Shown here in pieces: positions 1 to 8,545 of a DNA stretch of 64,000 nt (the stretch's first letter is position 1; every line of letters begins with the position of its first letter). The DNA is from JAJRTA01 sp965603125 (GTDB lineage Bacteria > Zixibacteria > MSB-5A5 > GN15 > FEB-12), in NCBI GenBank assembly GCA_965603125.1, contig CBFDBU010000006.1, positions 97,205 to 161,204 on the forward strand, read 5' to 3'. The notes beneath the pieces are model-generated. The model was not told the origin of the DNA. It was given only the letters and a program-made list of their open reading frames with translations, and searched no databases. The translations under genes and the position numbers were made by a program.

Positions 1-595
1 TGAGGGCCTCAGTCTGGTCATGGGTGACGTAGACGGTGGTGACCTCAAGCTGCTTCTGAATCCTGACAATCTCAAGGCGCATCCTGGCTCGCAGATCGGC
101 GTCGAGATTGGACAGCGGTTCGTCGAGCAGAAAAAGGTCCGGCTTGCGGACAATCGCCCGCCCCAGCGCGACCCTCTGACGCTGGCCGCCGGAAAGCCGT
201 CCGGGCTTGTCTTTGAGCCTGTCCGCCAAACCGAGCATACTGGCTGTCTCGGTCACCCGCGCTTTTGTTTCACTGCCGCTGAGCCCGGAGACTGTCAGTG
301 GAAAGCCTATGTTCTTCTCGACCGACATGTGCGGATACAGAGCGTAGTTCTGGAAGACCATGGCGACCCGGCGATCCCGGGGTCGCAGGCGGTCGATGCG
401 TCTCTCTCCGAGATGTATCTCCCCACCATTGGCCTGTTCCAACCCTGCGATAAGGCGCAGAAGGGTCGTCTTGCCGCAACCCGAGGGACCTAACAGCACG
501 AGGAGTTCACCGGGCGACAGATCCAGCGATATATTATCGAGAACGGTGGCCGCTCCGTAGGTTTTTGTGACAGCCCTTAGTGAGAGCGACGGCAT
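1..595 (-). CDS. ABC transporter ATP-binding protein, MalK/UgpC/PotA type (3' end outside window)
   Basis: This is the cytoplasmic ATPase subunit of an importer, probably for a sugar or polyamine. About 198 N-terminal residues are present and the gene runs off the left edge. Visible in order are Walker A GPSGCGKTT, the Q-loop VFQNYALYPHMSV, the signature LSGGQRQRVALGRAI, Walker B LFLLDEPLSNLDADL and the H-loop YVTHDQTEAL. LSGGQRQRVALGRAI and VTHDQTEAL are typical of the MalK/UgpC/PotA group. The C-terminal OB-fold that would confirm that group is missing from the window. The ATG at 595 lies one base after the recF stop, so the two genes are probably cotranscribed. No permease or binding-protein gene is visible, so the substrate is unknown. 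Confidence 0.9.
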   Translation of the reverse strand, partial: MPSLSLRAVTKTYGAATVLDNISLDLSPGELLVLLGPSGCGKTTLLRLIAGLEQANGGEIHLGERRIDRLRPRDRRVAMVFQNYALYPHMSVEKNIGFPLTVSGLSGSETKARVTETASMLGLADRLKDKPGRLSGGQRQRVALGRAIVRKPDLFLLDEPLSNLDADLRARMRLEIVRIQKQLEVTTVYVTHDQTEAL

Positions 596-596
596 C

Positions 597-1685
597 TCAG
601 TCTGTCTCCTCCACTATTCCCCGGCTTATCCTGAAGTTCCGGCCACGTCGGCGCAGCAGTTCCGGGGGCGCCGCCGCGGTCGTGAGAAACAACTGGCCGA
701 AATCCCCAAACGCTTCGATCAGCGCCCGTGAGCGGGTAGCATCGAGTTCGGCGAATATCTCATCTAAAAGCAGCACCGGCGCCGTGCCACGGTGCTCTTT
801 CAGAAGCCGGTAGACGGCCAGTTTCAGCGAGATCGCGGCCGTGCGCAACTCCCCCTGCGATCCATAGCTGCGAGCGGGAGAGCCGGATATGTCAAAGAGC
901 ACCTCATCGCGGTGGGGACCTATTAAGGTTGTCATGATCACCCGCTCATGCCGGTAAGTCTCCGCTAGCCGCTCCTGGAAGGCGGCCTGCACGGCTGTGA
1001 TGTCCGCATTATTCAAGTCATACCCCACCGACGGCTGGTATCGAATATCGAGCCTGCCGCCACTTGATATCTCGCCATAGTACCTTGCGGCGAGGTCGCC
1101 CACGGCATTTATAAATCCATGACGGTGTACTATCACCGCCGAACCATACTGCACAAGCAGCGGGTCGAAAGGGTTGGTATCACTTTCCTGTCTAAGGGCG
1201 GCGTTTCTCTGACTGAGTGTGCGCGCATAGTCTGACACACTGTCAAGATAATCCCTGGAGAACTGTGACATATAGATATCCGTGAACAACCGCCGCCCGG
1301 CGGGTGACCCGGAGAGTATTTCACTATCTTCCGGTCCGGCCGATACGGCACAAAAGCGATCATACAGTTCCGCCACCCTGGACGCCACTCCGTCAATCGT
1401 TATCCTGCGTCGAGTTCCACGCTGATAGGCCACCGCTACGGTGTGTGACCGTGATTCTTCCATGATCCCTCCCTCGATACGGTAGACGTCCTCATCATGG
1501 CCCAGCATCACGCCGTCCGTTGCGCCGCGTTGCGACCGCCCCAGGCAGAGCATGAATACCGCTTCCAGTATGTTGGTTTTGCCGGAGCCATTATCACCAT
1601 AGAGAATGTTTGCATCTTCCGAGAAATCAGCGTGCAGCGAGGACATATTACGGAAATTCGTAAGGCTGATTGTAGTTATGTTCAT
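597..1685 (-). CDS. recF: DNA replication and repair protein RecF
   Basis: RecF is an SMC-like ATPase that helps load RecA at single-strand gaps. At 362 aa it has the normal length. It shows Walker A GDNGSGKT at residues 30-37, the signature GSQGE at about 275-279 and Walker B LLLDE at about 305-309, followed by the D-loop FAELD. It lies downstream of dnaA and dnaN in the usual order, but a 402-base gap separates it from dnaN. No clear Shine-Dalgarno sequence precedes the ATG at 1685. Confidence 0.97.
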   Translation of the reverse strand: MNITTISLTNFRNMSSLHADFSEDANILYGDNGSGKTNILEAVFMLCLGRSQRGATDGVMLGHDEDVYRIEGGIMEESRSHTVAVAYQRGTRRRITIDGVASRVAELYDRFCAVSAGPEDSEILSGSPAGRRLFTDIYMSQFSRDYLDSVSDYARTLSQRNAALRQESDTNPFDPLLVQYGSAVIVHRHGFINAVGDLAARYYGEISSGGRLDIRYQPSVGYDLNNADITAVQAAFQERLAETYRHERVIMTTLIGPHRDEVLFDISGSPARSYGSQGELRTAAISLKLAVYRLLKEHRGTAPVLLLDEIFAELDATRSRALIEAFGDFGQLFLTTAAAPPELLRRRGRNFRISRGIVEETD

Positions 1686-2087
1686 TTGCTATCGGGGGTT
1701 TAATTGGGGGGTTATTGAAAGGCCGTACCGTCAAACTCGGGAAGAGGCTGATTCATTATGCCCGCGAGAGAGACCATCCAGTAAGGTGTCAATGCTGTTT
1801 GATTCCCGCTTTTGCGATCTTCCAAAAACCCATGATCTGTTTGTAAGCGGCTTACGCCCCTGTCTGCCCCTGTATCCACGTGGTGCACGAGGACGTACAC
1901 CACGCCCAATAACCACAACCGTGTAGTCTTTGGAAAGTCATTATCTCGAGAGTGAACCGTAATGATGAGTGGTTGCTGTCTTGCACTCTGTTCCGAGTTT
2001 TTCAACCGCATGTTTGTCTTCTGCTTTGTGTTTCCCAATAGACCGTTAGGGATGCAGTTACCTATCACCACCGTGCATAGGTATGTC
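1686..2087. other. dnaN-recF gap with a palindromic repeat, no convincing gene
   Basis: This 402-base gap holds no open frame with recognisable protein sequence; the leftward frame at 1712-2071 has no family features. A hyphenated palindrome at 1879-1904 pairs CGTGGTG with CACCACG and the inner ACG with CGT. Its centre, GTGCACGAGGACGT, resembles a stretch at about 17190-17212 read on the other strand, so it may belong to a dispersed repeat. The usual dnaN-recF coupling is absent, so recF may have its own promoter here. Confidence 0.55.
1879..1904. repeat. hyphenated palindrome in dnaN-recF gap
   Basis: The arms are CGTGGTG (1879-1885) and CACCACG (1898-1904), with inner ACG/CGT pairs around AGGA. 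There is no T-run, so it is not an obvious terminator. It looks like an intergenic palindromic repeat. Confidence 0.5.
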
Positions 2088-3200
2088 CTACTCGGCCAGC
2101 CGCAAGGGCATTACCAAACAGAGGAAATCCTCACGCGGCACGGTGGGGCTGTAAACCACACCTGCTGCTACCGGGCTGGATAACTCGAATATGGTTTCGT
2201 CGCCGTCTATCTTGCCGAGTATCTCCGTAATGTAGTTGGCGTTGTAACCCATCTCAATAGCGTCACCGGTATAATCGCACTCAAGTGTTTCTTTTCCCTC
2301 ACCACCGACATCCGCGTTGGCGCTGGAGAGTGTCAGTTTGCCCGGCTTAACCGCGAATTTCACTTGATGCGTTAGCGCGTTTGACAGAATTGATACGCGG
2401 CGCACGGCGCCCGCTAAATCCTCTTTGGAAACCCTGAGTTGCTTGTCACTCTCAACGGGAATTACTTGTTCGAAGTTCGGATAGGGACCTTCAATCAGGC
2501 GTGATGTTAGGACTATATCGCCAAGATTGAAGATGATGTTATTCTCGCCAAATATGATACCAAGCTCTTCTCCTTCGTGACTTATAAACTTAGGGATCAG
2601 GTCAAGCACCTTGGGAGGAACAATCACATCCTCACTGAGCCCCTGGAGCTTCTTGTTCTCCACTGCCATTCTGGCAAGGCGATGACCATCGGTAGCTACC
2701 ATCTGCATTTTCTCACCCTGCGTTTGCCATAAGACACCATTGAGAGCCGGCCGCGTCTCATCATCGGAGCAGGCAAAAGTAGTCTTACGAATAGTCTTTA
2801 CGATGTCGTTCCCACTGATGCGGATTTCCTTTTTGGTATTGACCGCCGGCAGTTTTGGGAAATCATCAGCTGCTACCATAGCTATCTTGTATGATCCGTT
2901 CGGGATTCTAATTTCCATTCTCGAACCCGACACCTCAAAGGAAATATCGGACTCCGGAAGTTCCTTTATGATCTCAAAGAGTATCCTCGCAGGTAAGGCG
3001 CCGGATCCCTTCTTGCTCACCCTACACTCCAGCGAGGTGGTTATGGAAACATCAAGATCCGTTGCCGACAGCTTGAGTTTGTTTTCCAACGCCTCAATTA
3101 GAATATTTGTCAGGATCGGCAGGGTTGACTTACTCGGCACTACCTGCATAACTGACTGCAGGTAATTACTCAAACGCGATTTGGGTAATGAGAACTTCAT
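2088..3200 (-). CDS. dnaN: DNA polymerase III subunit beta (sliding clamp)
   Basis: The clamp encircles DNA as a dimer and tethers the replicative polymerase. The 370 residues fit the three-domain beta fold. The start MKFSLPKSRLSNYLQSVMQ, the central segment VATDGHRLA at about residue 175, and the C-terminus ending VMPLRL match the family. It follows dnaA on the same strand after 273 AT-rich bases. The ATG at 3200 has a weak GAGG about ten bases upstream. Confidence 0.98.
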   Translation of the reverse strand: MKFSLPKSRLSNYLQSVMQVVPSKSTLPILTNILIEALENKLKLSATDLDVSITTSLECRVSKKGSGALPARILFEIIKELPESDISFEVSGSRMEIRIPNGSYKIAMVAADDFPKLPAVNTKKEIRISGNDIVKTIRKTTFACSDDETRPALNGVLWQTQGEKMQMVATDGHRLARMAVENKKLQGLSEDVIVPPKVLDLIPKFISHEGEELGIIFGENNIIFNLGDIVLTSRLIEGPYPNFEQVIPVESDKQLRVSKEDLAGAVRRVSILSNALTHQVKFAVKPGKLTLSSANADVGGEGKETLECDYTGDAIEMGYNANYITEILGKIDGDETIFELSSPVAAGVVYSPTVPREDFLCLVMPLRLAE

Positions 3201-3473
3201 TGGGGATGTCCTCGATCTATAGTTTTCCAGATTATCTTTTTATTTTTCATTTATATATATCTAAAAGAGAGTAATAATAAGCTCTGTGTAAATGTTTATA
3301 TATATACATACTCTAATAGACACTCTCTGCGTGAGAAGCATTTAAGGCTGCCTCACAACTTTCTACTTATCCCCAAATTTACAATTTAGCTGTTTACTGC
3401 ACAATATATTTTCCACCTAACCCGCCAAGCCTCAACTTGTCTCTGATTTTTCCACCACGTTAAGCACATGTTA
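3201..3473. other. AT-rich dnaA-dnaN gap with DnaA-box-like sites (candidate oriC part)
   Basis: The first half is strongly AT-rich, with alternating TATATATA stretches at about 3238-3320, as expected of a DNA unwinding element. Towards dnaA there are three same-strand sites close to the DnaA box TTATCCACA: TTATCCCCA at 3367-3375 and TTTTCCACC at 3409-3417 and 3448-3456. A dnaA-dnaN gap with an unwinding element is one half of the bipartite origin known from Bacillus subtilis. None of the boxes is perfect, so origin function is an inference. Confidence 0.5.
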
Positions 3474-4829
3474 TCAATAGAGCAGGGTGGCTGATATCTG
3501 GTCGATCCTGTCGCGAAGATCGCGATTTGCAGACATCTTTCTGGAGATCAAATCGCACCCGTGGATCACCGTGGAGTGGTCACGACCGCCAAACTCGCGG
3601 CCGATGACCTTCAACGAATTGTTAGTCAGGGACCGTGAGAGATACATCGCCACCTGGCGTGCCAAGGCGATATCGGAGGTCTTCTTTTTTGCCTTCATCA
3701 TGGAGGGTTCGATATTGAAGTGCTCGGAGGTTTTTTTCTGAATGGCGTCAATAGTCACGTGCTTCTTGGGACGCGAGAAGCTGTCAGCGAGCAGTTTTTC
3801 GGCGAGAGCCAGATCAATAGGCACACTATTGAACGAAGCATAGGCCAATAGTCGGATCAACGTACCTTCTAGTTCACGTACGTTAGTGGTTACCTGCCCG
3901 GCAATATATCGAATCACGTCGTCCGGTAGGCCATTGCCTTCCGATTCCAGCTTTTTGTATAAAATAGCCATACGGTTTTCCAGATCGGGCGCCTGCAGGT
4001 CAGTAACCAGTCCCCACGAGAAGCGCGAGAGCAAGCGCTCCTCAAGTCCCTTGATTTCACGCTGCGGGCGATCCGAGGTAAGGACTATCTGCTTGCCGTA
4101 GTGATAGAGCGTGTTGAAAGTGTGAAAGAACTGCTCTTGGGTGGATTCCTTCCCGGTGAAAAACTGGATATCGTCGATAATGAGGACGTCCACTCCCCGG
4201 TAAGCGCGTGTGAACTCGGCTATGGAGCCGTCTGTGATGGAGGCTATGAAGTCGGAGGTGAATTTCTCCGAGGTGGCGTAAATTACGCGCTTGTTAGGGA
4301 ACTGTTCGAGGATACGGTGGCCGATCGCTTGAACAATGTGCGTTTTACCAAGACCGGTTCTGCCATAGATGTAAAGAGGATTGTAGCGAGTAGTGCCGGG
4401 TTCGTCGGCGACAGCCATTGAGGCGGCGCAGGCAAACTGATTGAAATCTCCAACGACCAATGAATTGAACCGATAACGGCTGTTCAGGTTACTCTGTGGA
4501 GCCGGCGATGGTTGCCCCAGACTATTATCAACGCTCGGTTGGAGCTCCATCGCGATTTGTGATTGCTGGTCGATAGAATCTGCCACCACGTAGCGCAGCG
4601 TCGGCTGTTCCCCCAGTACTTCCCCGAGCGCTTCGTTGATGAGATCCTTGAAGTGGCTATCAACCCAGTCAGCCACAAACTGGTTCGCCACCGTGAGTTC
4701 AAATACGCCATCGCCTTTGCCCTCACCGCGGATCGGTTTCAGCCAGGTGTTGAAAGACTGCTCCTTCGTGCGATATGACATGTACTTAAGGCAGTCTTTC
4801 CAGTCTCTTGATCCTGTTTGAGAGTCCAA
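3474..4829 (-). CDS. dnaA: chromosomal replication initiator protein DnaA
   Basis: DnaA is an AAA+ ATPase that binds DnaA boxes and melts the origin. The 451 residues show domain I (WKDCLKYMSYRTKEQSFNTW), a short linker, Walker A GRTGLGKT at 156-163, Walker B VLIIDD at 215-220 and the domain IV signature GRDHSTVIHG at about 415-424. The start is a TTG at 4829 placed a few bases after GGGGGGAG; no ATG fits better. A rare start codon could limit expression. The gene heads the dnaA-dnaN-recF series. Confidence 0.98.
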   Translation of the reverse strand: MDSQTGSRDWKDCLKYMSYRTKEQSFNTWLKPIRGEGKGDGVFELTVANQFVADWVDSHFKDLINEALGEVLGEQPTLRYVVADSIDQQSQIAMELQPSVDNSLGQPSPAPQSNLNSRYRFNSLVVGDFNQFACAASMAVADEPGTTRYNPLYIYGRTGLGKTHIVQAIGHRILEQFPNKRVIYATSEKFTSDFIASITDGSIAEFTRAYRGVDVLIIDDIQFFTGKESTQEQFFHTFNTLYHYGKQIVLTSDRPQREIKGLEERLLSRFSWGLVTDLQAPDLENRMAILYKKLESEGNGLPDDVIRYIAGQVTTNVRELEGTLIRLLAYASFNSVPIDLALAEKLLADSFSRPKKHVTIDAIQKKTSEHFNIEPSMMKAKKKTSDIALARQVAMYLSRSLTNNSLKVIGREFGGRDHSTVIHGCDLISRKMSANRDLRDRIDQISATLLY

Positions 4830-5232
4830 AACTCCCCCCTCACTTATTCACACTGTGCGCTTTCGCTAAGTGGTTGAGATTTGTTAAGTTACTACAATAG
4901 TGGGATGCCCCACTGCCGGTTACCAACATATCTATCAACATTTGAATAGCATTAACAATATCATAAGACAGTACGGGACAATCATTCTTGCGGGCAGGTG
5001 GGTTGGCTATCCACACCCTATTAACATTTTGTGACACAATGGGTTTCACGTTAAAGACTACACTGATTAGGCGAGGGCGTCAAGCGACAGCGGGCAATTA
5101 ATCGATGATTTTCCAAATCACCTGTTTAGTATCACCTTAGAAGCACGGGACTCAAGAATAAACCGGCTTGAACAGCCCGGCAAGGTTAGGATTAATATAG
5201 CACAGAGCCTAAGAGCCTCTAATTGCAGGCAG
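4830..5232. other. 403-base region upstream of dnaA with DnaA-box-like sites
   Basis: This gap separates dnaA from the end of mrp and must contain the dnaA promoter. DnaA-box-like sites are TTATTCACA at 4844-4852 and CTATCCACA at 5007-5015, each one base off TTATCCACA. At 5043-5056 GTTTCACGTTAAAG matches 12 of 14 positions of the parS core. No coding frame is convincing. Together with the dnaA-dnaN gap it is a candidate bipartite oriC and/or a DnaA autoregulatory region. Confidence 0.5.
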
Positions 5233-6297
5233 TTATCGCTGATCTCTCTGGTCAAGGCGGCGAGCAATGTTCTCAAAGAGACTGATTTGGTCCTCGGAGC
5301 CTTCGCTGGCGACCGGTTTGCCGGTGTCGGCGCCCTCGCGAACAGCTGTTATCAAGGGGATTTCGCCGAGCAGGGGAACGTTAAGCTGTCGGGCAAGGTT
5401 CTTACCCCCGTCCTTGCCGAAAATATACTCGCGCTGGCCATTGATTTCAAAATAGGCCATGTTTTCAATGACACCCACCACCTTGAGCTTAGTTTTCTCG
5501 GCGACCTTGGCGACGCGTCCGGCCACGTGGGTTGCTGTGGCTTGGGGGGTGGTGACCACAAGCAGTTCGGCCGAGGGAACGGCTTGGGCAATACTGATGG
5601 TTACGTCGCCGGTGCCGGGCGGTAGATCCATGAATAAGTAGTCTAACTCATCCCATATGACGTCGGCGAGAAACTGGTTGATCGCTTTGTGCAGCAGGGG
5701 ACCGCGCCAGATAACCGGCTCATCTTCCTTTATGAAAAATCCTATGGATACAACCTGGATATTTTCACCCTTGCGAAGGGGGACGATCTTGTCATCGATG
5801 GCTGTCGGTTGACCCTCAACACCTAACATGCGCGGCAGCGAGAAGCCGTAGAGATCGGCGTCGAGAACACCCACTTTGTGACCCAGCCTGGCCATAGCCA
5901 CCGCTAAGTTCGCGGTGACCGTCGACTTGCCGACACCACCCTTGCCCGAGGCTACCGCAATGAAGCGTTTGGCGTACGTAAGCTTGGAGGGCTGGTCCTG
6001 CTCCGGTCGCTGACCGTGGCCCAGCTTCTGTTTCAGGCGTTCCAGTTGTTCATCGGACATGGCGTCAAACTTGACGTGAACCGATTCTACACCGTCGATA
6101 GCGCTCACCCCTTTGGTGATATCTTCACGGATCTTTGCCTTCATGGGGCAGCCGGGGTTGGTGAGGTTTATTTCGACGGTAACATCGCCACTCTCAATAG
6201 TGACTGACTTGACCATGTCCAGTTCGGTAAATGGTTTTTTCAACTCAGGGTCTTCGATCCCTGTAAGTACGTTCATTACGGTATCTTTGGTCAGCAT
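5233..6297 (-). CDS. mrp: Mrp/NBP35 family P-loop ATPase (Fe-S carrier)
   Basis: Proteins of this family carry or help assemble iron-sulfur clusters in the cytosol. Residues 1-85 are a MIP18/DUF59-like domain with the conserved NPGCPM stretch (about 47-52). The deviant Walker A GKGGVGKST is at 118-126, followed by DADLYG and PPGTGD motifs typical of Mrp. In most members a CxxC follows ENMSYF near the C-terminus; here the segment reads ENMAYFEINGQREYIFG with no cysteine, so cluster binding may differ. The 354-aa length is normal. The ATG at 6297 has a GAGG upstream. Confidence 0.9.
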   Translation of the reverse strand: MLTKDTVMNVLTGIEDPELKKPFTELDMVKSVTIESGDVTVEINLTNPGCPMKAKIREDITKGVSAIDGVESVHVKFDAMSDEQLERLKQKLGHGQRPEQDQPSKLTYAKRFIAVASGKGGVGKSTVTANLAVAMARLGHKVGVLDADLYGFSLPRMLGVEGQPTAIDDKIVPLRKGENIQVVSIGFFIKEDEPVIWRGPLLHKAINQFLADVIWDELDYLFMDLPPGTGDVTISIAQAVPSAELLVVTTPQATATHVAGRVAKVAEKTKLKVVGVIENMAYFEINGQREYIFGKDGGKNLARQLNVPLLGEIPLITAVREGADTGKPVASEGSEDQISLFENIARRLDQRDQR

Positions 6298-6599
6298 GTC
6301 TGCCTCGTCGGGTAACAGGGTTTCCTCATATATCTTCTATGCGGTGCCGTCGTCTGGAATATCGGTAGCTTATATACGCCCACGCCGCATTCAGTCCGCA
6401 AACGGCAGGTTCTGTCACCTGCCGCAGCCAGACGCAAGGCCCAATATAATCAAATCTGAAATGAATTAAAGGGATAAGTTAACAGCAATCTTTCCGCACG
6501 GTGCGATTTTGGAGAGTGTGGGTCATGATTTGGAAGCTTCGGGCGGGCGTCGCGCATCTGTCTGTGCTGCCGGTTCCTGCCGGGAAGTGACAGCCGCTC
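6298..6599. other. 302-base gap with one perfect hairpin
   Basis: No gene is seen. A perfect 8-bp hairpin occupies 6413-6434 (CGGCAGGT, loop tctgtc, ACCTGCCG) without a T-run. The gap must hold the mrp promoter on the leftward strand and the end of the Cys-rich gene. Confidence 0.5.
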
Positions 6600-7187
6600 T
6601 CATAAATGAATAGCGAACCGGCAAACGTCATCACCCAGCATGACGGATTTGACCAGCTCTATCCTGAACGGTCTCTCTATGATCGCCTCCCAGATCTTCT
6701 TGTACCAGCCTCCGCCACAGTAGCAGTGGGTGGGTGAAATCTCCTCTGTGCTTGCCCGGGCAAAATCACAGTGGCAGTAGTAGAATCTTCGCTCCCGGTT
6801 GGTTTTGGCGGCGGCATACTCCGCAGGGTGACGCGGGGCTTTGGTGCAGACGATGGCATTCCCGTTTCTAACCGGCATGATAAAGAACGGATTACGGTAG
6901 GTTTTCTCTATGAGCCTGTCGATATCGCCGGTTTGCCTATAGAAGGCACGCAGTTCCTCAATAGGCGCCTCGGTGTGAGGGCAGGAACAGGCGGTCATAA
7001 TCTGCCGGCGGGTGTCTTCGTCCGGCACCATTTCATCCAGGCTCTTTATTGCCCGGCTTGCCCAGCAGGATTTTTCTTCAAGCGAGACAAGGTTACCGTC
7101 TCCCTCTGTCACCGTTTTGGCTGTTTCTTCTCCGGCATGCACCTTGATATTTTCAAAGAGCTTTTCCGGCCAGTCCGACCGTCCCAT
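6600..7187 (-). CDS. uncharacterised cysteine-rich cytoplasmic protein
   Basis: I do not recognise a named family with certainty. The 195 residues have no signal peptide and carry clustered Cys/His in the second half: CSCPH, CHCDFAR, CYCGGGWYK and a final DDVCRFAIHL. The CYCGGG and VCRFxI endings resemble small proteins with metal-binding V4R-like or thiazoline-hydrolase-like folds, but this is only a resemblance. A good ribosome site (AAGGAG) precedes the ATG at 7187. It may bind a metal or a cluster. Confidence 0.7.
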   Translation of the reverse strand: MGRSDWPEKLFENIKVHAGEETAKTVTEGDGNLVSLEEKSCWASRAIKSLDEMVPDEDTRRQIMTACSCPHTEAPIEELRAFYRQTGDIDRLIEKTYRNPFFIMPVRNGNAIVCTKAPRHPAEYAAAKTNRERRFYYCHCDFARASTEEISPTHCYCGGGWYKKIWEAIIERPFRIELVKSVMLGDDVCRFAIHL

Positions 7188-7365
7188 ACCGCGCTCCTTC
7201 TGTGGCTGCCACTCTGACTTGTTGCTAATCTACCGGATTTCCCTTTCGGTGTGAAGACTTATTGTGACCCGCTGGAGAAGCGCAAAGGCGGCTCTTTTTG
7301 AAACCTGGGTCGACAATCTGCGTCCGGATAGGTAGATTAGTATGTAGACGCAAGCTGGTTGCAAT

Positions 7366-7677
7366 ATGGCCAGGAGTTTCCAAGAGCGCGCAGTTGATGT
7401 TATCAGGTCGATACCTGTCGGGCGGGTGGCCACCTACGGTCTGGTGGCGGCCCTAGCGGGCAATCCACGCGCCGCCCGTCAGGTGGTTCGGGTGCTGCAC
7501 TCCTCATCGCGCAAGGAGAATCTCCCCTGGCACCGGGTTGTCAATCGGGAAGGGCGTATATCCCTGCCTCCGGGCCGTGGTTATGAGATGCAGAGGGAAC
7601 TATTGACCGGCGAGGGGATTACGTTTGACGAAAACGACAGAATTGACCTGAGGCGCTTTCTCTGGCGACGGCACTGA
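7366..7677 (+). CDS. alkyltransferase-like protein (MGMT family without active-site Cys)
   Basis: The 103 residues correspond to the DNA-binding domain of O6-alkylguanine DNA alkyltransferases (RVATYGLVAALAG, then RAARQVVRVL with the Arg finger). The catalytic PCHRV is replaced by PWHRV at residues 54-58, so Trp55 stands where the acceptor Cys should be. Such alkyltransferase-like proteins bind O6-alkylguanine, do not repair it and are known to feed lesions to nucleotide-excision repair. It is one of the few rightward genes in this half and lies alone. Confidence 0.92.
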   Translation: MARSFQERAVDVIRSIPVGRVATYGLVAALAGNPRAARQVVRVLHSSSRKENLPWHRVVNREGRISLPPGRGYEMQRELLTGEGITFDENDRIDLRRFLWRRH

Positions 7678-7721
7678 ACTCGCGCTGACTTGGCGAATCG
7701 GTGAAGGCACAGGTTCAACAA

Positions 7722-7755
7722 GGCAGAACCGCGCTGCTGTAGTCACGGTTCTGCC
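7722..7755. terminator. hairpin between two convergent genes
   Basis: Arms GGCAGAACCG (7722-7731) and CGGTTCTGCC (7746-7755) form a perfect 10-bp stem between the rightward ATL gene and the leftward outer-membrane gene. There is no strong T-run, so bidirectional termination is an inference. Confidence 0.45.
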
Positions 7756-7774
7756 CGGTATTCGTCGCGGTTTG

Positions 7775-8545
7775 CTACAGATACATGGCCAGGTAGCCGA
7801 AAATGTCGAATCCACTACCGTCAAATTCCGTTAAGTCATCTTTGAATTCTGGGGTCAGCTGGCTTATGGGTGTAGAGACACCATCGTCGGTCCAAGATTT
7901 GAGATCGTAGGTGACCTTGTAGTATCTCAGGCCGATGCCCCAGGACCAGTTCGCTGACAGAGCGGACCATGATGAGATGTAGCGTTCGTATTCACCGGTG
8001 ACGTGGAAGCCGGTGGAGGCATCGTAGGTAAAGATGTAGTGGTGTCCATCGGGTACCTTGCTCCCGTCCACATCCAGATCACCGGGGCTGTAGTATCCGC
8101 CGCCGCCGCCGATCTTGATCAGGCCTGAGGTTGACACCGGTATTCTGTACTTGAGAGTGGCGCGCAGGAAAATCCTGCTGAAACTTCCCTCGGCGTTCGA
8201 CACTTTATTCGACAAAGTGCTTCTCTGAAAGCCAAAGGCGCCGCTGATTTCGATTGAAGAGCTCAGGCAGTAGCCTGCTTCCAGGTCCAGCCCGACACCG
8301 CCACCGCCGCTTATGGTGATGGTGTCATCGGTCGTTGTAACGAAAACATCGATCTTTTTGGATCCTCCGCCGCCGAGAAGGGAAGCCTCGAGTCTCAGCT
8401 TGCCGGTCGGGTTGAATGAAGTGCCCGCATCGCCTGTTGAGATATCCTGTGAGCTTGCGACTGGTATGACCAGCAACACCAACGCCATGATTGTGAGAGC
8501 GATCGGCAATGCACCCGCCTTTCTCTCAGTTAACAATTTTCTCAT
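7775..8545 (-). CDS. secreted outer-membrane beta-barrel protein
   Basis: The 256-residue product starts with a Sec signal peptide (basic MRKLLTERK, hydrophobic segment to about residue 32, cut near ASSQ). The rest is alternating amphipathic strand, rich in Gly, Ser and aromatic residues, with Gly-rich turns such as GGGGSKK and GGGGGYY, as in small OmpA/porin-like barrels. A strong AAGGAG precedes the ATG at 8545. No binding function can be read from the sequence. Confidence 0.75.
   Translation of the reverse strand: MRKLLTERKAGALPIALTIMALVLLVIPVASSQDISTGDAGTSFNPTGKLRLEASLLGGGGSKKIDVFVTTTDDTITISGGGGVGLDLEAGYCLSSSIEISGAFGFQRSTLSNKVSNAEGSFSRIFLRATLKYRIPVSTSGLIKIGGGGGYYSPGDLDVDGSKVPDGHHYIFTYDASTGFHVTGEYERYISSWSALSANWSWGIGLRYYKVTYDLKSWTDDGVSTPISQLTPEFKDDLTEFDGSGFDIFGYLAMYL

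Noticed and set aside
1712..2071. 119-codon leftward frame in the dnaN-recF gap
   Set aside because: It runs through a palindromic repeat, has no family features, no ribosome site and unnatural composition.
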